Assembly: GCF_030323025.1 (NCBI RefSeq)
Contig: NZ_CP097329.1
Location: 3,086,001-3,150,000, forward strand
Direction of reading: 5' to 3'
From: Pseudanabaena mucicola str. Chao 1806
GTDB taxonomy: Bacteria > Cyanobacteriota > Cyanobacteriia > Pseudanabaenales > Pseudanabaenaceae
Length of the DNA stretch: 64,000 bases
Positions within the stretch are counted from its first letter, which is position 1, and each line of letters opens with the position of its first letter. The translations under genes and the position numbers were made by a program. This document shows, piece after piece, positions 55,301 through 62,835 of this stretch. The notes beneath the pieces are model-generated. The model searched no databases. It saw only the letters and a list, made by a program, of their open reading frames with translations, and had not been told where the DNA came from.

Positions 55301-56788
55301 CGTCATGGAGGACTTAACCCGTTTATTATTGGAGATCCTTCAAAGAATGGAACCCTTGGTACTGTTACAACAGGAACTTCTACTCTGGAGTTAGGTAAAG
55401 TTATTCCTGTTGGTACGAGTATTTTTGCTCAAGGCAATATAGCCATTGCTCCATCGGGTAATGCTGTACTTGAACCACCATCAAGCGATAATGATAAAGT
55501 ATGGAAACTTTCTGATGTGGACGAACAAAAACTGCTCGGAATTCGCAATGTCTTAAAAGAACAAGTTGATTTAGCATTTCAGAAACAGGATTTAGCCAAG
55601 GCTTTCGATCTTATTGAAAGAGCCTATGTATCAGAACTAGAGATCTTTTTGGGTAACTCTCTTAAAGTTAAACCAATTGATATCGCGAATGCTCAAGATA
55701 TACTTGGTGATATTGCCAAACGGACTGGGAGTGCCGCCGCACTAATTTATCCCATAGTTCTGAGCGATCGCTTAGAAATTATGGTCATTCCTCCCAAAGA
55801 CAAGGGTAAGCCTTTTAGTGTGTCCAACCGAGCCGATACAGAACAGGTGATGAATGATGTACTGGTGCAGTATCGTTCAGAGTTGATTGATTCTTCCTCA
55901 AATGATTATTTAGCCAATGCCCAAAAGTTGTACAACTGGATTATGCGTCCTATTGACGCAGAGTTACAAGCCCGCAAGATCGATACGGTTGTCTTTGTCA
56001 TGGATTCGGGACTGCGTGTAATTCCTCCAGGAGCGCTTCATGATGGTAAACAGTTTCTAGTCGAACGCTATGCGGCAGTTAATATTGCCGCTTTGCGGTT
56101 GACAAGACTTGAAGATCGCGATCGCAAAAATACTCGCATCTTAGCAATGGGTTTGACCGAATCAGTTAGTGGATTTAGTGCTTTGCCTTCTGTAGAGGTT
56201 GAAATTCGTACCATTAATTCTGAATTACTAGCAGGTACTTCTTTATTGAATAAAGAATTCACGGTAAGTAATTTGCAGGCTCAGAGATTGCAGAATGATT
56301 ATGGAATTGTGCATTTGGCAACCCATGGTAAGTTTATCAGTGATAATGCTAATGATTCGTTCATTCAGTTTTGGGATAGTCGGTTAACTTTAGAACGTAT
56401 TCCTCGATTGCGTTTTGATAGTCCTGTGGTGGAGATGCTAACCCTTAGTGCTTGTGAGACCTCTGTGGGGAATAATTTGGGTATTAGCGGTTTGGCTGTA
56501 GATTCAGGCGCTAGAAGTGTCTTGGCTTCTCTCTGGGCGATCTCCGATGCAGGTACAGCGCCATTAATGATTAATTTCTATAAGCTATTTCCTGAGGCTA
56601 AAACCAAAGCTTTAGCTCTGCAACAGGCGCAGCGATCGCTGATAGATGGTAGCTTAAGAATTGAAAACAACAAAATTATTGGTATTCAGGGGATTCCTCC
56701 CATTTCTCTCAATAACAACGTTGGTAAATTAGATTTGCGCCATCCCTTTTTCTGGGCTCCCTTTGTACTTATTGGCAATTGGCTCTAA
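52346..56788 (+). CDS. TpsA-type exoprotein with C-terminal CHAT (caspase-like) domain
   Basis: 1480 residues. A signal peptide (to about 25, VSAQIQ) is followed by the filamentous-haemagglutinin TPS domain (about 26-300: FHSFNQFNVTQTGVIFNTG, NVYLINPNGIVFGQNAKLDI), which is the export signal read by TpsB. A long beta-helix follows to about 1040, with repeats such as GNAGNISLTSTNGEIDVSS. Helical residues about 1060-1130 lead to a CHAT domain (about 1150-1480) with the His of IVHLATHGKF (about 1325) and the Cys of LTLSACETSVG (about 1368), the expected His-Cys dyad, and the end HPFFWAPFVLIGNW typical of CHAT. The fusion would deliver a protease to the cell surface or outside. Its transporter gene is divergent, 509 bp away. 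Confidence 0.9.
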   Translation: MSNRVLLSLAIMISYGYSLQPVSAQIQIDGSTATQVNGNTISPTGSGTVSNGNLFHSFNQFNVTQTGVIFNTGNSNVNGANINNIINRVTGDTPSSILGTIQSRQSFPNANVYLINPNGIVFGQNAKLDIGGSFHANTGTGLTFSNNQTLSVDKNSTVFPSGDPQKILFTINQPAGIINQGNLQVDAGKSITFTGGTIVQTGSLTAPNGNVAITSVLGNRQVELRSPDAVLGLTVESSGLSPDWNGKITDLPNLAALLTSKVPTANQVVIKPDGSLVLVEAVTSPDILVSNGTSVVSGKIDVSSPLFQGGNVGIFGNQVSLVNAKIDASGLTGGGTVLVGGNLQGKGIQPNAVRTFVDSSSMINVSAILNGNGGKAIIWADRSTEFLGTIVANAGDTSGNGGFVEVSGKESLNYRGSVSTLAPNGKIGSLLLDPTNINIVLIPLLPEDINVTLINNALSNVILQATNDINFQTSVNVSAVGVGLTAQAGRDINFNDSISTNGGALNFSAGRNIIGANLTGNISTSSSIVNAGNVTLAADGNIIVNSIQATSTVGDGGNVTLAAGGKIQTTGASLFAGISYSIVTNSSTVGNAGNISLTSTNGEIDVSSDRVQAVAFNGNSGNITFNAFGDITTGSGIFPFAAVASFIAFGGSGNAGFISFTSTAGSIDTSQGYVDASGNNITFRAAQNIRTQQLNAIGTNVGGTISLISTGGSIDTSIGSGVLRVDATNGSAGNILIQAAGDIKTRLVNAQPVTGLGGKVEMISGSSIDTTLGAITVNGSNGDAGSIFLQSFGNISTGQLTAGVLTGTGNAGQITLISSNGAINTSTSTVRARTLSGVNGLGGKISFQSDGNITTGEILATGSLGGGTVKLTSQNGAINTIPGVNIDTSSTVGNGGDIIFSAYSSITTNALIAKSDFGNGGRIDLDPIGDIVFTYADTSGAIQGGNFRAFSSGGNIRATSTNPLLGSCFGSSICTAGGTGGLVFIRHGGLNPFIIGDPSKNGTLGTVTTGTSTLELGKVIPVGTSIFAQGNIAIAPSGNAVLEPPSSDNDKVWKLSDVDEQKLLGIRNVLKEQVDLAFQKQDLAKAFDLIERAYVSELEIFLGNSLKVKPIDIANAQDILGDIAKRTGSAAALIYPIVLSDRLEIMVIPPKDKGKPFSVSNRADTEQVMNDVLVQYRSELIDSSSNDYLANAQKLYNWIMRPIDAELQARKIDTVVFVMDSGLRVIPPGALHDGKQFLVERYAAVNIAALRLTRLEDRDRKNTRILAMGLTESVSGFSALPSVEVEIRTINSELLAGTSLLNKEFTVSNLQAQRLQNDYGIVHLATHGKFISDNANDSFIQFWDSRLTLERIPRLRFDSPVVEMLTLSACETSVGNNLGISGLAVDSGARSVLASLWAISDAGTAPLMINFYKLFPEAKTKALALQQAQRSLIDGSLRIENNKIIGIQGIPPISLNNNVGKLDLRHPFFWAPFVLIGNWL

Positions 56789-57169
56789 AAGAACTACTGC
56801 AATTTTCAAACGAGTGCATAAGAGTTTTAAATTTAGGACTTACACAATTAAATCCTGTGGTGATTTCTGCTAGGTTTACTGTCTTTACTCGCATTAGCGC
56901 AATCAAGAACATGGACACAAAAACTAATCTTGCTCCATGCCAGTGCAGATGTTGCTGCAATTTTTCGCTAAGAAATAGGTTAATCTCTTCCATCGGGGTT
57001 TTATGAATGGTGTAGTTATCTTCTATAAAGTCCCTTCCTGTCTACTTTTGCAACTTTTTGTCCTGTACTAAGATTGACAGGCTATACCTTTGGGAGCTTT
57101 TTTGATCTTTTTTATCCCTAATAGCTTCTCAAATACGCTCTTAGACTGCTCATAATTTCTCAAACATAT
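56789..57169. other. 381-bp gap with a transposase remnant
   Basis: Holds the minus-strand transposase piece (56834-56993) and about 175 bp of unassigned AT-rich sequence before the stop of the ParB-like gene. No terminator of tpsA stands out. Confidence 0.5.
56834..56993 (-). pseudogene. IS4-type transposase N-terminal remnant joined to a family C-like end
   Basis: From the Met at 56993 the frame reads FLSEKLQQHLHWHGARLVFV then SMFLIALMRVKTVNLAEITT, the N-terminal helices of a second IS4-like transposase different from the one at 6274. Homology ends after about 47 residues. The plus-strand sequence at the break is TAGGACTTACACAA, identical to the outer end of family C. So the element either used that end or was cut at a family C insertion. 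Confidence 0.65.
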
Positions 57170-58081
57170 TCAATAAGAGCAATCGACTCCAGTACAAAGT
57201 CTGGTAAACCAATTTTTTGCAATTACTCTTAAAGCAAAATCATGCCCCAGCCTACCACCAGTAAATGCATAGCTCAGTGCAAAATCTAAATTTGAACTGT
57301 ATCGATCCCTAACGATTGAGCGCAATCCCTTTAAATCAAAGACTGGAATTTTTAATTCTTTAGGAAGTGGCTCCATTTCTGACAATTCTTTGAGTGCGAT
57401 CCATCGGTGATGCCCAGAATCTAAGCTGATTTTACAAGGATTTTGGCGATCGCGAGTCATCAGACTAACAAGAGGGATACCCATCCAACCATGAGCCAAA
57501 ATACTCGATTTATAAGCACCTACTAAATCTGAGTTGTACTCGTCACGACTACCACATTGACTAAAAGCATTAAAAAAATTTTTTGGCGGAAACCAATAAG
57601 CAGATAGCAGCATTTTGCTTACTGTAGTTACCGCATCTAGTTTTTGTTCTTTTGAAAATTTCTCATCATTTTCTTCTCTAAAATGTTGCCATTCAAAATT
57701 ACTCCAATCTGCTGTTTTTAATAGTAATAATTCTCGATCAAAATCAAAAGCATCAGGTTGTGAAATAGATTCTGCGGAAACCGCCTGAAGTTTTGGAACT
57801 ACTGTAACATTTGGAGATGGTTCAACATCAACAATAGCTTGTTTTCGTTTAAAAGTTGATAAATTTTTCTTGTTTTGCCATTCAATGAATGATGGATCGC
57901 TCAGTACCTTGTTAACTCTTTCAAGACTATAGAGCTTAATTGGTGCACTTTTGTTTTTGGTGTTTTTCTTAGTCTTGTCACATTCACCCAAGAATTTTTT
58001 GATAGCTGGATCAGTAAACCCACGCAGATCTTTGAGTTCTTTGGAAGATATATATTCAGTTTCTGTATCTGTAATAGTCAC
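57170..58081 (-). CDS. Uncharacterised protein with an HTH-like N-terminus and ParB/Srx-like core
   Basis: 303 residues. Residues about 10-75 (SSKELKDLRGFTDPAIKKFL, then PIKLYSLERVNKVLSDPSF) follow a short DNA-binding-like module seen in many bacteria with the pattern WTDxxIKxFLGxPD..KxLYxxxRV. A variable linker (about 80-120) precedes a domain ending in KISLDSGHHRWIALKELSEM (about 220-240), which resembles the GHHR loop of ParB/sulfiredoxin-fold proteins, then PVFDLKGLRSIVRDRYSSNL. The combination suggests a DNA-associated or nucleotide-binding protein, function unknown. It lies next to the tmRNA locus. The AT-rich sequence and lack of HIP1-rich codons suggest it may be acquired. Confidence 0.5.
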   Translation of the reverse strand: MTITDTETEYISSKELKDLRGFTDPAIKKFLGECDKTKKNTKNKSAPIKLYSLERVNKVLSDPSFIEWQNKKNLSTFKRKQAIVDVEPSPNVTVVPKLQAVSAESISQPDAFDFDRELLLLKTADWSNFEWQHFREENDEKFSKEQKLDAVTTVSKMLLSAYWFPPKNFFNAFSQCGSRDEYNSDLVGAYKSSILAHGWMGIPLVSLMTRDRQNPCKISLDSGHHRWIALKELSEMEPLPKELKIPVFDLKGLRSIVRDRYSSNLDFALSYAFTGGRLGHDFALRVIAKNWFTRLCTGVDCSY

Positions 58082-58474
58082 CTTAGTTATCCTTGCCTTA
58101 ATAATTTGAGAGCATCAATTAAGCTAATGGTAAGCTAATGGAATTACAGCCTTTTGATTTTTAAAGTAAGTAGTTCGGCACAATTAAAGTCCAAAACATG
58201 AGCGTGGTTCATCCACTAAGCGGGAGACCCATGCATCTGTCGTTTTAGATTCATAGCTACTTAGTACAAAGAAAATTTTGAAAGTGTCGCTTAGCAGTGC
58301 TATCAAAATTTTCTCTGAGCTTCAAGTCATCACAATGCGCTGTAATCGTAAGTTATTTTAGCAATAAGTGTTATAGAGACATTTTTAACACTTTTAAAAA
58401 TATTACTGGGTTTTAATTCAGTACACAGCGTTGTAGATCATGTTTGATTTTTATATGTTATATTTAGAGCATAA
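58082..58474. other. 393-bp gap ahead of ssrA with worn inverted repeats
   Basis: Contains a diverged family G copy (58166-58260) and two further inverted-repeat blocks (about 58262-58345, with gaaaattttga / tcaaaattttc arms, and about 58366-58435, with a worn aagtgttatag / aacacttttaaa pairing). The ssrA promoter should lie in 58400-58474; TATATT at 58459-58464 is a possible -10 for a start near 58475, but no -35 fits well. Confidence 0.45.
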
Positions 58475-58863
58475 GGGATCGTAAGGGTTTCGACGTGTTA
58501 GTAGAAGCTATCCTTTGATGCAGGTCGAGAGCGGGCTAACTCTCGTAAATCAATGGCTCAAATAAGTACATGCGAACAACATTGTATCTTTCTCTCGTAA
58601 AGCAGCTCCTGTAGCAGCCTAAGAACCAAACTTTTCGGTTTCGAGGAGTGATGTATGACTCCGTTAAATGCACCACTCAACCAATCAACGGATGCTGTGA
58701 ATAGCTTTCTCTGATAGGCATTTCGCTTAAGACTTTATCAGTGCATCTCCCATTGCTAGAGATAAATAGCAGTTCCCTCCACGAGGATTAGATTGGATAA
58801 ATCTGTGAATGACTGGGAAGTTAGGCGCTAGTGCGGACGGCAGTTCGACTCTGCCCGATTCCA
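58475..58863 (+). ncRNA. ssrA: Transfer-messenger RNA (tmRNA)
   Basis: The 5' end GGGATCGTAAGGGTTTCGAC pairs with the 3' end CGATTCC(A) as the acceptor stem (7 bp, one G-U), and GGCAG-TTCGACT-CTGCC forms the T arm. CCA is not encoded. The tag frame starts at GCG 58572 and ends at TAA 58620-58622, giving ANNIVSFSRKAAPVAA, a typical cyanobacterial degradation tag ending in VAA. The segment from 58623 on holds the pseudoknots. tmRNA with SmpB rescues ribosomes stalled on broken mRNA and tags the product for proteolysis. One piece, not circularly permuted. The end was set by the acceptor stem. Confidence 0.96.
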
Positions 58864-58872
58864 TTAACATAA

Positions 58873-58908
58873 ATAAAAAGGCACTTGCTTAGCAAGTGCC
58901 TTTTTTAT
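58873..58908 (+). terminator. Terminator of ssrA
   Basis: aaaaaggcacttgc / gcaagtgcctttttt stem with a 3-nt loop and T tract, 10 bp after the RNA. Confidence 0.9.
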
Positions 58909-58911
58909 TGG

Positions 58912-59340
58912 TAATTTACAGTTCGCCGCAAAAGACTAGATGGAGAAAAATCTGAAATGTCTTCATTCTTGCCACATAGCTTTCTTACTTTTTACGTCAT
59001 CCCTGAAAGCCTTTTCAGACATGGGTTTTACTCTACAGCTTATTGTTAATAATCTTAGCTTAATGACAATGAGTAATAGTAGAATGAGGCTTGCGGAAAT
59101 ATGCAATTATCTAGTTTTGCTGGGATCAAAAGATCCCGTGAAAAGTAAGCTAGTTTTACATTGTTGAGCACAGATTCTTTCACTTTCTTGACCAATTTAC
59201 GTGAATTTCTTTTGTGAGTATTAGGTGAAAACGTTAAAAAATTTGACTGTCAAATAAAAATTACTTGATACGCTACATGATCTAAAATGAAACGTCTAAA
59301 CGTCTGACATTGAATAAATTTAAGATGTACTGGTAAAAAT
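58912..59340. other. 429-bp gap upstream of the TIGR04255 cassette
   Basis: Very AT-rich. A 75-codon frame at 58940-59167 lacks a ribosome site and any recognisable motif, so I do not call it. The cassette's promoter probably lies in 59220-59340; no clear consensus. Confidence 0.45.
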
Positions 59341-60102
59341 ATGGGTGAGCCACTAACTAAACAACCACTCGTAGAGGCTCTTTGCGAATTACAGTTTAGT
59401 CCTTCAGAGAAATGGGACATAACTTTGCCTGGGCTTTTCTACGCTCAAGTAAAAGATGAATTTCCCGAAAGGACAACACTTAACCCAGTTAGCTTCCAGT
59501 TTGCTGTCAGTGAAAAGCCATTTGTCGATCTACCGCAGCCATCTAGCATATTTCCAAGACTCCAACTTAAACGTAGCGATAGCTCTGTAGTTGTACAAAT
59601 TGGTTCGGATTTATTAGTTGTTAATCACCTACAGCCATATACAAGTTGGGAGAATTTTAGAGACTTAATACTCAGGATGTTTAACAAGTATGTCGAGCTA
59701 TTGGGAGAAGTTAAGCTACAAAGGATAGGTTTACGTTATATCAATCATATTTCTCCTCCTAATGGTAGATTTGAGATTGAGCAGTTTTTATCGGTTTTTC
59801 CTATATTCCCAAGTCCTTTAAACCTTGACTTAGTAGGGTTCAGTCAAGTCTATGAATTTCAGCATATACAACCTAAAGGATTACTAAAACACCAAACGGG
59901 GGTTGTTCAAAAAGCTGATGGTAAGTTAGTGTTACTAGTAGATCTAGACTTTATTTCCCAAGAAATTGAGTTTAATGAAGCTACTGAGAAGCCACAAGAT
60001 CTATCTCACTGCTTTCAAAACTGGCTCAACCAAGCACACGATCACATTGAATCGGCTTTTATTGCATCTCTCAACCCAGATTATTATGAGTTGTTAAAGT
60101 AG
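59341..60102 (+). CDS. TIGR04255 family protein
   Basis: 253 residues. The start MGEPLTKQPLVEALCELQFS and the block LQRIGLRYINHI (about 123-134) are the signatures of TIGR04255, a sporadically distributed family of unknown function; members usually begin NPPLVEVxCEIRF and contain a ..RIGLRYIN.. strand. No signal peptide, no catalytic motif. Members occur in accessory regions beside varied small genes, which has led to suggestions of roles in conflict or toxin control; nothing is established that I know of. First gene of a three-gene run with 8 bp to the next gene. Lower G+C than housekeeping genes nearby and no HIP1 sites, consistent with transfer. Confidence 0.8.
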   Translation: MGEPLTKQPLVEALCELQFSPSEKWDITLPGLFYAQVKDEFPERTTLNPVSFQFAVSEKPFVDLPQPSSIFPRLQLKRSDSSVVVQIGSDLLVVNHLQPYTSWENFRDLILRMFNKYVELLGEVKLQRIGLRYINHISPPNGRFEIEQFLSVFPIFPSPLNLDLVGFSQVYEFQHIQPKGLLKHQTGVVQKADGKLVLLVDLDFISQEIEFNEATEKPQDLSHCFQNWLNQAHDHIESAFIASLNPDYYELLK

Positions 60103-60110
60103 TAACCATT

Positions 60111-60680
60111 ATGTTTGTAGTTAGAAACTTATCTATAACAGCAAATACACCTAAATTAGCATCTGTGAGTCAAGATGTGGCTATTACTGTACCTGTAAGA
60201 CCAAGCTTCATTGGCGGAGATACAGCAGTGTCAAAATCCAACACGACAGCTAATAATAATTTTCCCATACAGGTTCATCAAACTGAGTTTGATTGGATTT
60301 CTAACACTAATGCATTTCAAAGATTAAAGCATCTTATAACTCTCAAAGATAATTGGGATGGTTACGGAGCCACAGAATTTAACAAACAACATATCAATAA
60401 AGCTTTAGAGTTGTTTGCGATAATTCAAAGTTATTTTAATGCCAAGAATTTGAGCTTTTCTCACTTTTCGCCATTTATTGCACCTTGCTCAGATGGAGCA
60501 ATTTTATTCGAGTGGCGTGGAAAAAAATTTCCAGATCGCGAGTTAGAGATATTCGTCACTACTAAATTAACTGAGCCTATTGAATATCTAAAAAGTAATC
60601 AGGACTGTGAGGAAGAAGGTAGCTTTGAAGATATAGGCTTTGTAATTCCTCTACTTGAATGGCTTATGGGAAGTAATTGA
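60111..60680 (+). CDS. Conserved unknown protein with WDGYGA motif
   Basis: 189 residues. An N-terminal low-complexity part (about 1-60, Thr/Asn/Ser-rich) is probably disordered. The core starts at AFQRLKHLITLKDNWDGYGA (about 69-88) and continues with a helix, FSPFIAPCSDGAILFEWRGK (about 119-140) and ELEIFVTTKL. The pattern WDGYGA...P..DGxIxxEW...ELEI recurs in unrelated bacteria as a small alpha/beta domain of unknown role. No signal peptide. It is positioned 8 bp after the TIGR04255 gene and directly abuts the next gene (stop TGA and start ATG overlap in TGAATG spacing), so the three are surely one transcript. Confidence 0.6.
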   Translation: MFVVRNLSITANTPKLASVSQDVAITVPVRPSFIGGDTAVSKSNTTANNNFPIQVHQTEFDWISNTNAFQRLKHLITLKDNWDGYGATEFNKQHINKALELFAIIQSYFNAKNLSFSHFSPFIAPCSDGAILFEWRGKKFPDRELEIFVTTKLTEPIEYLKSNQDCEEEGSFEDIGFVIPLLEWLMGSN

Positions 60681-61130
60681 ATGACTGCCAACTATCAAGT
60701 TCAACCTGTTGATAAACTTTTTAGATGGTTGCATCCTGGGCAGTTCAAATGGGATGAAATGCGTCCAACTTCAGCAGCTTTTCGAGATCGTTATATGTCT
60801 GTTGACATTGCTGAACTAACCAGTTTAAAGACAAGCTACGAACGCGCAAAAAAGGCAAGAAAAGATGCTGTTGCTTCTTTTAAGGCACAGTTGGCTTTTG
60901 AGTTGAAGCAAAAAATTTATCATTGCCCAACTCAAATTTGTGAAGCGACTAATGAAAGTGTCTGTATGGTAGATGTTGAATGTCGAGCATATAAAGATGA
61001 CGCATCCGTACAAGAATTAACTTGTACTAATGCTGCTCATGGGTGTGTGGTAGGAAATAAGACAAATTCAGTTATTAAATCTTTTGCTAAGACTTGTGAT
61101 GTTGAAATATTACCTCCTAAGCCAAGCTAA
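60681..61130 (+). CDS. Conserved unknown protein, third gene of the TIGR04255 cassette
   Basis: 149 residues. LFRWLHPGQFKWDEMRPTSA, the block RDRYMSVDIAELTS, then a Lys-rich helix and a C-terminal part with TNAAHGCVVGNKTNSVIKSF and AKTCDVEILPPKP. The layout (F-R-x-x-HP, RPTSxAFxD, SVD, then AHGCVxGxKTNS) recalls a family found next to similar small genes in other bacteria; function unknown to me. Five Cys, two in CPTQIC, may bind metal. It starts directly after the WDGYGA gene's stop. No close terminator is visible; downstream lies a 550-bp gap. Confidence 0.55.
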   Translation: MTANYQVQPVDKLFRWLHPGQFKWDEMRPTSAAFRDRYMSVDIAELTSLKTSYERAKKARKDAVASFKAQLAFELKQKIYHCPTQICEATNESVCMVDVECRAYKDDASVQELTCTNAAHGCVVGNKTNSVIKSFAKTCDVEILPPKPS

Positions 61131-61678
61131 CTTGTAACAAATTTTTCGACGACTTACGCGAATTTTTCTTATAAGTTAATTTAGTTGGTGGAGCGGTACT
61201 GGTCAGCTAATCGGGGATAGGTACTGAAATACCCATTTCATGTCCACAAAAAATATGCAAATACGTTGATCACGCTTTAACTGTCCAGTGCCGGTGGATC
61301 GGGAGCATAAATTTCAGTCACTGCCCATATTAATTCTCTCTTACTAGATAGCGGTATTTAAATGAGTCTAGACTCATTTAAATACCGCTATATGTTTCTC
61401 CCCATGAGTCCTCCTTATAGAGGAAAGGAATAGATGTTGCGTTTGAGGCATTATTTTGATTCAGCTATTCCTTAAGGAGTGTCTTGTCACAGTTTAGACA
61501 AATTCAAAAAATTTAAAATAAATTTAATCAATTGGTAAAAAGCTGAAAATTCTTACTAGACATTGCGATCGCTCTATTACAAGTATCAGAAAAGCCTGTT
61601 AATTTTACAGATTTAACTTCTTGACGTTTCTATAAGCTTTGCGTCAAACTGTCTATTAATTCAATAACTAGAACCAGC
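61131..61678. other. 548-bp gap with a perfect 42-bp palindrome
   Basis: No gene. Contains the palindrome at 61349-61390 and, right of it, AT-rich sequence leading to the DUF2997 gene. A CTTGACG at 61620-61626 and TTAATT near 61655 might be part of the promoter. Confidence 0.45.
61349..61390. repeat. Perfect 42-bp palindrome related to family D ends
   Basis: TAGCGGTATTTAAATGAGTC, then TA, then the exact reverse complement. The first six bases and the inner AAATGAGT are those of family D, so it is probably the residue of such an element with its centre lost. Confidence 0.8.
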
Positions 61679-61912
61679 ATGGAAACTCTGGAATTCATTA
61701 TTTACCCAAATGGTCGGGTCGAAGAGCGTGTAACAGGCATTGTCGGTTCTAGTTGTGCTGAGGTGACAGCAGAGATCGAAGCAAAACTAGGAATAGTCGC
61801 TCATCGTGAGTTAACTTCCGAAAACTTTGCTCAGCAGCAACTTACATCTCAGACGACTACGCAACTCGATCGCGTGTCAGACATGGACGCTTCTAGATTT
61901 AGTCAGTGGTAG
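61679..61912 (+). CDS. DUF2997 family protein
   Basis: 77 residues. METLEFIIYPNGRVEERVTG and the following CAEVTAEIEAKLGIV match DUF2997, a family of about 60-80 residues in which the first half is conserved and the tail variable. In cyanobacteria these genes commonly sit beside ycf35 and a ferredoxin gene, as here. No function is firmly established. No membrane segment. The gap to ycf35 is 92 bp. Confidence 0.85.
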   Translation: METLEFIIYPNGRVEERVTGIVGSSCAEVTAEIEAKLGIVAHRELTSENFAQQQLTSQTTTQLDRVSDMDASRFSQW

Positions 61913-62004
61913 TAAAGCCCTGAAAATCCAAGTTTTCAACAGATTATACAAAAAATTTAAGTTTTCGTCCATTTTCCCATTAGATCGAAGTCAGGATAAA
62001 ACCT

Positions 62005-62391
62005 ATGTCGCATTTTAGCCAAGTAAAAACCCAAATCCGCAGTTTAGAACCACTCCAAAAGGCTCTAACTGATTTAGGAGTCAACTGGAAATCTGGAGCA
62101 TCGCCCATACGCGGTCATCAAGGTGCTACAACCAAGGCTGAAGTAGTGATTGAGCAAGAAAATGGTTATGACGTTGGCTTCCAGTGGAATGGTTCTGAGT
62201 ATGCTCTAGTTGCTGATATGCAATTTTGGCAACAGCCTTGGACTGTGGAAAGCTTCTTGCAAAAGGTCACTCAGCGCTATGCGATCGCCACAGTGATAAG
62301 CGAATCGAGCAACCAAGGATTTGCCCTTGCTGAGCAACAAGTCCGCGAAGATGGTTCAGTACGTTTAGTTCTTCAGCGTTGGAATGGATAA
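62005..62391 (+). CDS. ycf35: Ycf35 family protein (DUF1257)
   Basis: 128 residues with the whole family pattern: MSHFSQVKTQIRSLEPLQKA, HQGATTKAEVVIEQENGYDV, FQWNGSEYALVADMQFWQQP, FLQKVTQRYA and the end VRLVLQRWNG. Ycf35 is kept in cyanobacteria and some algal plastids; its molecular role is not settled. Start preceded by AGGAT. It overlaps the next gene by 8 bp, so the ferredoxin is translated from the same message. Confidence 0.9.
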   Translation: MSHFSQVKTQIRSLEPLQKALTDLGVNWKSGASPIRGHQGATTKAEVVIEQENGYDVGFQWNGSEYALVADMQFWQQPWTVESFLQKVTQRYAIATVISESSNQGFALAEQQVREDGSVRLVLQRWNG

Positions 62392-62791
62392 TTATCCTGT
62401 TCAGACAGTAGAGCATACAGCCTTATCCGAGGTTTTAGAGCCAGATAGCATCGTGAGATCTGGCTTTGAGCCTGAACTTGGTGGTGAGTTGCGACAAAAT
62501 GCAGTATTTGTCGATGAAACTGTATGTATCGGCTGTGGACATTGCGCCCATACAGCTAGTAGTACTTTCTTCTTGGAACAGGAATATGGACGTGCAAGGG
62601 TGATTGCACAAGATGGAGATGATGAAGACTTAGTACAGGAGGCGATCGATACTTGCCCAGTGGATTGTATCGCGTGGGTTAGCTACAACGACATCAACAA
62701 GCTAGAAGAAGCGAGAAAACATCAAACTATCAGAAATTTAGGAATTATTGGTGATGGCTCTGCGGCAAGACGTTCTATGAACCAACAATAA
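62384..62791 (+). CDS. Ferredoxin with a single [4Fe-4S]-type cluster
   Basis: 135 residues. The cluster motif is VDETVCIGCGHCAHTASSTF (CxxCxxC, about 47-53) with the fourth ligand in DTCPVDCIAW (about 84-90). Only five Cys lie in these motifs, so one cluster is expected. A 40-residue N-terminal and 40-residue C-terminal extension flank the fold. It would carry electrons in the cytoplasm; the partner is unknown. It overlaps ycf35 by 8 bp; the neighbourhood of DUF2997-Ycf35-ferredoxin is conserved in cyanobacteria as far as I recall. A strong terminator follows. Confidence 0.88.
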   Translation: MDNYPVQTVEHTALSEVLEPDSIVRSGFEPELGGELRQNAVFVDETVCIGCGHCAHTASSTFFLEQEYGRARVIAQDGDDEDLVQEAIDTCPVDCIAWVSYNDINKLEEARKHQTIRNLGIIGDGSAARRSMNQQ

Positions 62792-62826
62792 AAAAGAGGG
62801 GGTGCAAAGCACCCCCTCTTTTTTAT
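62791..62826. terminator. Bidirectional terminator between ferredoxin and RNA-binding protein genes
   Basis: aaaaagagggggtgc / gcaccccctcttttt stem around AAA, with a T run on the plus side and an A/T-rich run on the other. Confidence 0.9.
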
Positions 62827-62835
62827 TTTTTTTAC

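Noticed and set aside
58940-59167. 75-codon frame after ssrA
   Set aside because: No ribosome site, no recognisable motif, skewed AT-rich composition; probably chance.
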